Assembly (NCBI GenBank): GCA_005881995.1
Contig: VBHV01000676.1
Coordinates: 1 to 6,002 of the forward strand
DNA length: 6,002 nt
Reading direction: 5' to 3'
Source of the DNA: Chloroflexota bacterium
GTDB taxonomy: Bacteria; Chloroflexota; Ktedonobacteria; Ktedonobacterales; Ktedonobacteraceae
Shown: positions 1-4,583 of the stretch, piece by piece
How the letters are laid out: each line of letters opens with the position of its first letter
Position numbering within the stretch: position 1 is the stretch's first letter
Program-made: the position numbers and the translations under genes
Notes under the pieces: generated by a model
Database searches by the model: none
Told to the model about the DNA's origin: nothing
Seen by the model: the letters and a program-made list of their open reading frames with translations, nothing else

Positions 1-578
1 CTCCCTGGACCGTTAACTGGAGTGCTCGATGCTGAGAGGTCGGCAAACTGTTTTGACCCGATTTCGGTGGTATGGAGAGTCTGAAGCTGCTTATCCATCT
101 GCGCGGAGAGTTTCGAGATGAGCGATTGCCGCAACTGTGAGGTGAGATCGGCCGCATGCTGGCACTGGATGAAGAAAAACCGATTACATGGTTGGTCTGC
201 CGTTTGCCCAGTCAGCGAGCCGGTTATTGTTTCGACCTTCTCAAGGGCGGGTATAGACGTGGTGACAACATCGATTCCAGTCTGTGAAGGCTGGGCCGTG
301 ATGGTGTACACCTGCTGAAGCAGATGCACCTGCGGGCCAATAGTGACGCTGGCCGAGACAACCAGGGGAAATGCTAAATAAACCAGACCCGCCATGACGA
401 ACAGCACAACGATAATCAAGAGTGAGACGGCCGCGAACAATGGTTTCTGGCCCCTACGGCCTCTGCGGGCAAGCTTCTTGCCAGCGGAAACGGAGATATC
501 TGCGGCAGCAACAGCAAGGCTCTGCTTTTCCGCTGGACTTACCACATCCGCTGCATCCACCTCTTCACGAGCGAGAGC
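1..578 (-). pseudogene. C-terminal half of the Ser/Thr kinase: basic linker, membrane anchor and outer domain, in a shifted frame, cut by the window edge
   Basis: Read on the minus strand from about 578 down to 1, one frame gives 192 codons without a stop. It is the -1 frame relative to the kinase domain at 539-1456. It begins with an acidic, Ala-rich stretch (AREEVDAADVV), then a strongly basic patch (KKLARRGRRGQK), then a hydrophobic segment of about 26 residues at 437-360 (FAAVSLLIIVVLFVMAGLVY). The basic-then-hydrophobic order is a classic stop-transfer anchor. What follows (starting SASVTIGPQVHLLQQVYTIT) would lie outside the cell. A Gln/Leu-rich, possibly coiled-coil segment (LTSQLRQSLISKLSAQMDKQL) lies near 140-80, and the frame leaves the window still open. 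I infer it is the sensor half of the kinase, separated by an indel near 565-600. The outer domain family is not recognised; it faintly resembles the beta-rich regions after the anchor in Ktedonobacter membrane proteins. The reading frame is certain; the fusion to the kinase is inferred. Confidence 0.72.
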
Positions 579-1456
579 AAATCTCCGGTTTCCCCTGGCG
601 TGTGTGCTCCAGGTACATTTTCCGCGAAAATGGGTTGAGACAGCACGACCGATGGAAAGGGTAATAATGTTGACTGAGAGGCAGGGGGAGCGGCAGAAAC
701 TTGAAGTGCCTGGCAGGACTGCTCAAAGGCGGGCAGGATATCGATAGCACTGCCATAGCGATCTTCAGGCTTCGCTGCCATGCAACGCCGGACAACGGCT
801 TCAAGGGAGGCCGGAAGCGAGCCAGAAACAATGATCCCTTCCACTGGGAGACACCTGGTAAGCATCTGATACAGGATGACGCCGAGCGAGTAGATGTCGT
901 TGCTCGGAGCGGCAATACCATCGAGGCGTTCAGGGGCCATATAGGCGAGGGTGCCGATCTCTTGCCCCGGCGGCGTCAATGGCGGGCTGGCCATCTCACC
1001 CTGTTTCGCGGCAATCCCAAAGTCAATGAGACGCACATACACCTGCCCGGACGCTTCCTCGTCGTCGAGCAGGATATTGCTCGGTTTGAGATCGCGGTGA
1101 ACAATGCCCCGGCGATGGATGTACGCTACCGCCTGCACTAGCGCGCTAAAGAGTTGCCGCGTCTCCCCCAACGACAGAGCGCCAGCATGCAGGCGCTGCA
1201 GGGGCAAAATATGGTCGTGTTTAAGGTGTGAGCTGACCTCAGCCTCGCGGAAAAAACGCGCACGCGCGAGTGGGTCACGCGACAGATCATCACGAATAAT
1301 CTTGACCGCTACCTCTCGCTGAAAGGCGGTACGCTGGTGCGCAAGGTAGACTTCGCCCATGCCGCCCATATCAATACGCCGGATCAGGTCATAGTTGCCG
1401 AAAGACCATTTTCCCTGATCACGTCCCTCGCTCGTCAAGTCGTTTTGTTCTTCCAT
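539..1456 (-). CDS. Ser/Thr protein kinase (PknB/Hanks type), kinase-domain part
   Basis: This 305-residue frame encodes a Hanks-type kinase that would phosphorylate Ser/Thr on partner proteins in the cytoplasm. Visible motifs are the glycine loop GGMGEVY (31-37; the first loop glycine is Asp29), the VAVK lysine K52, the helix-C glutamate near E71, HRDLKPSN (120-127, catalytic D122), DFG (145-147), GT..YMAPE (168-176) and DIYSLG (187-192). The ATG at 1456 has AAGGA six bases upstream. Two oddities stand out. After HDHILPL (80-86) the sequence jumps to QRLHAGALSLGE, so strands beta4/beta5 and the hinge (about 25 residues, usually like fGeedg..yLVtpyi.gGtL) are missing without loss of frame. 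Also, the frame ends at 539 in an atypical tail (VKRWMQRMW) while another frame supplies the expected membrane anchor. It is divergent from the DUF5666 gene and about 970 bp from the PP2C gene, its natural antagonist. Family assignment is secure; activity is doubtful. Confidence 0.9.
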   Translation of the reverse strand: MEEQNDLTSEGRDQGKWSFGNYDLIRRIDMGGMGEVYLAHQRTAFQREVAVKIIRDDLSRDPLARARFFREAEVSSHLKHDHILPLQRLHAGALSLGETRQLFSALVQAVAYIHRRGIVHRDLKPSNILLDDEEASGQVYVRLIDFGIAAKQGEMASPPLTPPGQEIGTLAYMAPERLDGIAAPSNDIYSLGVILYQMLTRCLPVEGIIVSGSLPASLEAVVRRCMAAKPEDRYGSAIDILPAFEQSCQALQVSAAPPASQSTLLPFPSVVLSQPIFAENVPGAHTPGETGDLLSLVKRWMQRMW

Positions 1457-1513
1457 CGATTTTCCTTACCAATCTCCTATCGCAATAGAAGAGACGATGC
1501 TGATCGAAAAATA

Positions 1514-1574
1514 ATCACAAGAAAATGTAAAATTGTGATGAGAAAAGTCACATGCTATTCCAATTGTTATCACA
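1514..1574. promoter_or_regulatory. Cluster of four TCACA/TGTGA half-sites in the divergent control region
   Basis: The pentamer TCACA or its complement TGTGA occurs at 1515-1519, 1534-1538, 1548-1552 and 1570-1574. The first two lie in a perfect 7-bp inverted repeat, ATCACAA (1514-1520) and TTGTGAT (1533-1539), with a 12-bp spacer. The second and third form another inverted pair with a 9-bp spacer. The fourth lies within the -35/-10 spacer of the promoter reading right. The arrangement suggests an operator for a dimeric regulator that could control both the kinase and the DUF5666 gene. The half-site resembles CRP/FNR-type sites, but the spacings do not fit the standard TGTGA-N6-TCACA, so the regulator is unknown. 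Confidence 0.45.
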
Positions 1575-1591
1575 TCTGCCCGCCTTATACT
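1564..1591 (+). promoter_or_regulatory. Sigma-70-type promoter for the DUF5666 gene
   Basis: TTGTTA (1564-1569) and TATACT (1586-1591) are separated by 16 bp, close to the -35 and -10 consensus. Transcription would start near 1598, giving a leader of about 50 bases that holds the strong AAAGGAGG site at 1635-1642, seven bases before the ATG at 1650. A TCACA half-site at 1570-1574 sits between the two boxes, where a bound protein would affect polymerase. Confidence 0.55.
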
Positions 1592-1649
1592 CTGTTTGCG
1601 GCAAGCGAATACGCCGCACCAGTTCACTCTAAAGAAAGGAGGTATACTA

Positions 1650-2138
1650 ATGGAAGACTCTGAAGAGATGGCCTGGACCCGGCTGAATCAACCACCTGCT
1701 CCTCCACGGCGCGGACGCAGATGGCTCCTGATTGGGAGCCTGGCCTTTGCCTTCATGCTTGCCCTGGGCGTGGGCGCGATCATGGCTGCATCGAGCAGCA
1801 CAGCCCAGGCCTCGGCTCTTACGTCCAGCGGCACCAGTAGCTCACAAACGCTGGCCGTTGCACCGGGAAACGCGAATAACTCGCAGACCTTTGCTGCCGG
1901 ACCGGGAGCCCAGGGCAATTGCGAGGCGGTAACCGTGACGAGCGTGAATGGCAATACGATCGTGGCTAAAACGGCGAGTGGCAGCTCGGTCACGATCCAT
2001 ACGACAGCGAGTACCCGCTACACCCAGGCTGGCAACACTGTCGCCGCGAGCGCCATCAAGGTTGGCACCCGGATTCACATCATGGGAACGCATAACAGCG
2101 ATGGAAGCATTACTGCCACAAGTATTGACGTCGGTTAA
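1650..2138 (+). CDS. Membrane-anchored DUF5666-domain protein
   Basis: The 162-residue product starts at the ATG at 1650, chosen for AAAGGAGG at 1635-1642; an in-frame ATG at 1596 has no such site. Residues 1-25 are cytoplasmic, Pro-rich and end in a basic run (RRGRRW). Residues 26-47 are hydrophobic (LLIGSLAFAFMLALGVGAIM). Residues 48-90 form a Ser/Thr/Ala/Asn linker. Residues 93-162 match the DUF5666 pattern: VTVTSVNGNTIVAKT, a T-rich middle, IKVGTRIHIMGTH and NSDGSITATSIDVG. This is a small beta-rich fold of unknown function, common and often repeated in surface proteins of Chloroflexota and Actinomycetota. It would sit outside the membrane. There is no peptidase motif or lipobox. It has its own promoter and is divergent from the kinase gene. 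The domain family is confident; the role is unknown. Confidence 0.85.
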   Translation: MEDSEEMAWTRLNQPPAPPRRGRRWLLIGSLAFAFMLALGVGAIMAASSSTAQASALTSSGTSSSQTLAVAPGNANNSQTFAAGPGAQGNCEAVTVTSVNGNTIVAKTASGSSVTIHTTASTRYTQAGNTVAASAIKVGTRIHIMGTHNSDGSITATSIDVG

Positions 2139-2213
2139 TAGCTTGCCGCCGTCTACCAGCGACTAGATCACTCCGATCAGTGGCTGCTGGCTGCGGCACT
2201 CACCCCTGACGGG

Positions 2214-2230
2214 TCCAGGACAGTCCTGGA
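2214..2230. repeat. Palindrome TCCAGGAC-A-GTCCTGGA
   Basis: Two perfect 8-bp arms surround a single central base, about 75 bp after the DUF5666 stop codon. With no room for an RNA hairpin loop and no T-run after it, it reads more like a protein-binding operator than an intrinsic terminator. If some central pairs open, it could still form a short hairpin and protect or end the DUF5666 transcript. Confidence 0.5.
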
Positions 2231-2389
2231 TTCGCCAGGGACCAACCTCTGGACTCTCTACTCACCATTATGAGAACTTTCCCATTTTCCTCCAATATGC
2301 TTCACATGTTGTTCCGCTACTATAGAACTAGCACAAGAAACCAATGCTTGCACATCAAACATCAATGAGCATTATGAGCAGGAAGCTGC

Positions 2390-2400
2390 TCACAGTGTGA
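2390..2400. promoter_or_regulatory. Palindrome TCACA-G-TGTGA upstream of the PP2C gene
   Basis: An 11-bp perfect palindrome built from the same TCACA/TGTGA pentamer that is clustered before the DUF5666 gene. It lies about 10 bases before the AAGGAG ribosome site, where a bound repressor would block elongation or cover the leader. Shared regulation of the two transcripts is an inference. Confidence 0.35.
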
Positions 2401-2424
2401 AGTTGAAATAAAGGAGATATGACT

Positions 2425-2796
2425 ATGTTACTGCAACAAAATATCAACCATACCGACATCTCTTATCATATGCATGAATATACGCTGGCGGACGCAGAGA
2501 AGGGAAGGCCCACAGGGCAGACAGTCCTCGATTTGCGCATCGGAGCGCACCAGGACCCGGGCATACGACGCCGGTACAGGCCAAACGAGGATACGATTCT
2601 CATCACACGCGGCGTCTCTCTCTCTATCCCGCCGAAACCGTTTGTCCTCCTCGTAGTGGCAGATGGCATGGGAGGACAGGGGCATGGGCAGGAGGCAAGC
2701 CAGATCGTGGTCCAGTCCCTGACCGAGTACGTCTCTGGCTCCCTGGGCGCACAGCAGAGGCTGCCAGAGGAAGCAACCAGCAACAGGAAACCGTGA
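2425..2796 (+). CDS. PP2C-type Ser/Thr phosphatase, N-terminal part
   Basis: This frame encodes the first half of a Stp1/PstP-like, Mn-dependent protein phosphatase that would reverse Hanks-kinase phosphorylation. I chose the ATG at 2425 because AAGGAG (2411-2416) is 8 bases before it; the in-frame ATG at 2419 would be only 2 bases away. In the 123-residue reading, RPNED (52-56) supplies the first acidic metal ligand region and DGMGGQGHG (80-88) the hallmark metal-binding loop, followed by the helix [14 protein letters not shown] (90-103). An N-terminal stretch of about 35 residues before the fold is unrecognised. The frame ends in SNRKP at TGA 2794-2796, in the middle of the fold. The rest of the domain follows at once in another frame (2793-3245). 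The gene is therefore split by a lesion near 2763-2790. Confidence 0.82.
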   Translation: MLLQQNINHTDISYHMHEYTLADAEKGRPTGQTVLDLRIGAHQDPGIRRRYRPNEDTILITRGVSLSIPPKPFVLLVVADGMGGQGHGQEASQIVVQSLTEYVSGSLGAQQRLPEEATSNRKP

Positions 2797-3245
2797 TGGG
2801 CACCACCATGACCGCTGTCCTGGTGATCGAGGCGACCGCCTACGTAGCGCACGTGGGCGACAGCCGACTCTACCTCCATCGCGAACCCGCCGGACTCGTC
2901 CAGGTAACCCGCGATCACTCAGCTGTGGCTGTGCTCGTGGCAGAGGGCATCATCGCTCCCGACGACATCTATACCCATCCTATGCGCAATCGCATCTATC
3001 GCAGTCTTGGCGAAGAGGCCACCGTGGAAGTAGACGCTTCTGCGGTCCCGCTTGAGGCTTTGGACAAACTGCTGTTGTGCTCCGATGGGTTGTGGGAAAT
3101 GGTGCGCGATCCTCAAATTGCCGCCATCGTGGCCACACGCATGTCCACCCCATCAGAAACAGCCCAGGCACTCATCCAGGTGGCGCTGGCAGGTGGTGGA
3201 GATGACGATGTGAGCGCCATTGTGGCGCAGGTGAGTAATGTGTGA
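2793..3245 (+). CDS. PP2C-type Ser/Thr phosphatase, C-terminal part
   Basis: This 150-residue frame carries the second half of the PP2C fold: [10 protein letters not shown] (2-11), HVGDSRLYL (20-28), a flap-like region through [12 protein letters not shown] (62-73), [11 protein letters not shown] (94-104, metal-ligand D98) and [11 protein letters not shown] (134-144), where Asp replaces the usual Asn of the DN motif. The frame already reads sensibly before the GTG (NQQQETV from 2775), so the natural join is upstream of 2793. Between DGMGG and MGTT I count about 45 residues against about 58 in PstP, so some 13-20 residues of the central helix (usually with an 'aN..i' motif) appear lost along with the frame. 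The GTG at 2793 overlaps the TGA of the first half and has AGGA four bases upstream, so separate coupled translation is possible. Its stop overlaps the next start as GTGA (3242-3245). Confidence 0.82.
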   Translation: MMGTTMTAVLVIEATAYVAHVGDSRLYLHREPAGLVQVTRDHSAVAVLVAEGIIAPDDIYTHPMRNRIYRSLGEEATVEVDASAVPLEALDKLLLCSDGLWEMVRDPQIAAIVATRMSTPSETAQALIQVALAGGGDDDVSAIVAQVSNV

Positions 3246-3298
3246 CAGATACTCGTAAAGCGCATCAATGGTCTAAAAACGAATTCGAAAGATTTTGA
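3242..3298 (+). pseudogene. Coupled start and first 18 codons of the small membrane protein gene
   Basis: GTG at 3242 overlaps the PP2C stop as GTGA, a normal coupled start. It reads [18 protein letters not shown] and then hits TGA at 3296-3298. Skipping one T of the TTTT run (3293-3296) gives ...ERF-DTRVSWIPRQNQLYEG and stays open through 3713. The peptide is hydrophilic, and the frame after the skip has no other good start before 3417. I infer that this is the true N-terminus of the protein annotated at 3417-3713, broken by one extra T or read by +1 slippage at TTT TGA. Confidence 0.55.
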
Positions 3299-3416
3299 TA
3301 CACGCGTTTCGTGGATACCTCGACAGAACCAACTCTATGAAGGCTCGTATGTCAGCCCACAAACCGGTCGGCAACAGCTTTCACGACCACAGAATGCGGG
3401 GCAGCCCACGCGCGTT

Positions 3417-3713
3417 ATGGGTCAGAAGTCCAGAGCACCGGAGAAAATGCCAAAGGCGCGAGCGCTGGCCCTGGCCAATACGCTTAAAAGATGGCTCGCC
3501 ATTGCCTCGATCGTAGGCTTCGGCACATTCGGCGGACTGGTTGCTTTGCACCAGGTTAGCAGCACCACGACAACCAGTCAGTCTACTTCAACGAACTCGT
3601 CATCAAGTTCATCTTCTCAAAATAGCAATGGCTTCTTTAAACAGCAAGGAGGAAACACCAGTGGAACAAGTAGCTCTTCGTCAGCACCCGTCAGTGGAAC
3701 CCACACCTCCTGA
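3417..3713 (+). CDS. Small single-pass membrane protein with Ser/Thr/Asn-rich outer tail
   Basis: The frame from ATG 3417 gives 98 residues, but that ATG has no ribosome site. The frame is open back to 3246 and reads plausibly (WIPRQNQLYEGSYVSPQTGR), so the full protein is probably about 157 residues starting at GTG 3242, through the frameshift at 3293-3296. In the 98-residue numbering, residues 1-25 are basic, 26-44 form one hydrophobic helix (WLAIASIVGFGTFGGLVAL), and 47-98 are a low-complexity Ser/Thr/Gln/Asn/Gly tail ending PVSGTHTS. The charge pattern puts the tail outside. No enzyme motif is seen. It overlaps apbE by 53 bp and lies between PP2C and apbE, so it may be a partner or substrate of the flavin transferase or a phosphorylation target. 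I do not recognise a named family. Confidence 0.68.
   Translation: MGQKSRAPEKMPKARALALANTLKRWLAIASIVGFGTFGGLVALHQVSSTTTTSQSTSTNSSSSSSSQNSNGFFKQQGGNTSGTSSSSSAPVSGTHTS
3646..3652 (+). promoter_or_regulatory. Ribosome binding site that fixes the apbE start at GTG 3661
   Basis: AAGGAGG lies 8 bases before GTG 3661 and inside the coding region of the small membrane protein. Upstream in-frame ATGs (3541 and 3628) lack such a site and would read through low-complexity sequence that belongs to the other frame. This sets the overlap of the two genes at 53 bp. Confidence 0.75.
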
Positions 3714-4434
3714 ATATAGCACTCCCGCCGGTTTGCGCCGCGAGGAGTTCCGGGCGATGGGAACGACCATCTCCCTGCTGCTGCCAGAAAGCCAGGCAGA
3801 ATTGGGAGCGCGGATCGTGCGTACGCTCTTTTCCGAGTGGGAACAGGCCCTGAGCCGTTTCTTACCTGAAAGTGAGTTGTCACAGCTCAATTCGCAAGCA
3901 GGAACACCCATTGCCGTGAGCGACCTACTCTATACTGTCCTGGCAACTGCACTGACGGCGGCCCAGGCCACCGAGGGAATCTACGATCCCGCCTTGCTCG
4001 ATCAGCTGGTGCGGGTGGGCTATGACCGGACCTTCGACGAACTTCCGGCGGTCAGTTTCGATCCCATCATACCTGGAGAACCGGGTGGGCGATGGCGTGG
4101 CATTAAGGTAGACCCGATACGCCGGCACGTGACCCTGCCGATCGGCATCAAGCTCGATTTTGGAGGGATCGCCAAAGGCATGGCGGTCGATGCCGCCCTG
4201 GAGCGCCTGCGCCAAAGCGGAGTGAGTCCAGCCATGGTGAACGCGGGAGGAGATCTCGCAGTCCTGGGACTGCCTGCCGGTGCAGAGCAGTGGCCGGTTT
4301 CATTGCTCGCCGCCACTGGTGGCAGGGCAAGACATTGCGGCATCACCTGCTCGACCCGCGCACGGGCCTGCCAGCACAGAGCGATCTCTGGTCGGTCACG
4401 GTTGTGGCAGATCGCTGTGAGCAGGCCGAGGTAG
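3661..4434 (+). CDS. apbE: FAD:protein FMN transferase (ApbE family), N-terminal part
   Basis: ApbE enzymes split FAD and attach FMN to a Thr/Ser of target proteins. From GTG 3661 the frame gives FRAMGTT (30-36), LSRFLPESELSQLN (64-77), GIYDPALLDQLVRVGYD (106-122), LDFGGIAKGMAVDAAL (165-180) and VNAGGDLAVLG (193-203), all in family order. The real protein ends near QWPVS (210-214, about 4291-4302). The remaining 43 residues, rich in Arg and Cys, are a wrong frame ending at 4434, while the other half of the domain continues at about 4297-4583. The segment normally between W..V and the HHLLDPRTG motif, including the usual ATSG stretch, is about 20-25 residues short, so an apparent deletion plus frameshift splits the gene. 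The N-terminus has no signal peptide or lipobox, unlike most exported ApbE proteins, which suggests a cytoplasmic enzyme. Confidence 0.85.
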   Translation: MEQVALRQHPSVEPTPPEYSTPAGLRREEFRAMGTTISLLLPESQAELGARIVRTLFSEWEQALSRFLPESELSQLNSQAGTPIAVSDLLYTVLATALTAAQATEGIYDPALLDQLVRVGYDRTFDELPAVSFDPIIPGEPGGRWRGIKVDPIRRHVTLPIGIKLDFGGIAKGMAVDAALERLRQSGVSPAMVNAGGDLAVLGLPAGAEQWPVSLLAATGGRARHCGITCSTRARACQHRAISGRSRLWQIAVSRPR

Positions 4435-4583
4435 CGGCGAAAGTTGCGTTCATTCTTGGTTCGAGGCAAGGAGCCGATTTTCTGAGGAAGCACCACATTG
4501 CTGGATTGCTCGTGCGCGAGGATGGCAGGTGGGACGCGGTAGAACCATGGCCAATAGATCTTATGGAGGAAGTACAACAATGA
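4290..4583 (+). CDS. apbE: FAD:protein FMN transferase (ApbE family), C-terminal part
   Basis: This frame carries the rest of the ApbE domain: ARRHWWQGKTL (6-16), the hallmark HHLLDPRTGLPA (18-29), LWSVTVVAD (33-41), AEVAAKVAFILG (46-57) and the closing LLVREDGRWDAV (73-84). There is no ribosome site at the ATG at 4290; it is an internal ATG created by reading CAGTGGCC-type sequence out of frame, so the piece is a fragment of the gene starting at 3661. In well-studied ApbE enzymes the region AEVAAKV usually carries an Asp and a Thr that bind Mg; here the positions are Glu and Lys, a variant I associate with Chloroflexota/Actinomycetota homologues. The stop overlaps the next start as ATGA (4580-4583). 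Confidence 0.8.
   Translation: MAGFIARRHWWQGKTLRHHLLDPRTGLPAQSDLWSVTVVADRCEQAEVAAKVAFILGSRQGADFLRKHHIAGLLVREDGRWDAVEPWPIDLMEEVQQ

Larger units (their letters stand above)
2139..2424. other. Intergenic region between DUF5666 and PP2C genes, no gene seen
   Basis: I see no coding frame with a ribosome site here. It holds a near-continuous palindrome at 2214-2230, a TCACATG at 2302-2308 (the same heptamer occurs at 1548-1554), a palindrome TCACA-G-TGTGA at 2390-2400, and a weak promoter-like pair, TTCACA (2301) and TATAGA (2321). That spacing is only 14 bp, shorter than usual, so a promoter for the PP2C operon probably lies here but its exact boxes are uncertain. Confidence 0.5.

Noticed and set aside
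565..600. Programmed -1 frameshift in the kinase
   Set aside because: No X-XXY-YYZ heptamer is in the kinase frame; the GGGGAAAC nearby is in phase with the other frame. An indel is more likely.
394..747. Plus-strand frame of 117 codons near the kinase frameshift
   Set aside because: It is opposite the membrane-anchor frame and kinase tail, with no ribosome site and no recognisable domain.
701..1141. Plus-strand frame of 146 codons opposite the kinase
   Set aside because: It mirrors the kinase catalytic domain, whose HRDLKPSN, DFG and APE motifs are unmistakable on the other strand.
1534..1552. Canonical CRP site
   Set aside because: TGTGA and TCACA are 9 bp apart here, not the usual 6, so I report only half-sites of an unknown regulator.
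2466..2918. Minus-strand frame of 150 codons opposite PP2C
   Set aside because: It spans the PP2C break but is antisense to both motif-bearing halves and shows no family features.
3295..3516. Plus-strand frame of 73 codons starting TTG at 3295
   Set aside because: It overlaps the better-supported small-protein frame, lacks a ribosome site, and has no helix or motif.
4020..4580. Long minus-strand frame of 186 codons opposite apbE
   Set aside because: It lies fully opposite two ApbE fragments with clear family motifs, has no ribosome site and an Arg/Pro-rich, family-less product: a shadow of GC-rich coding.
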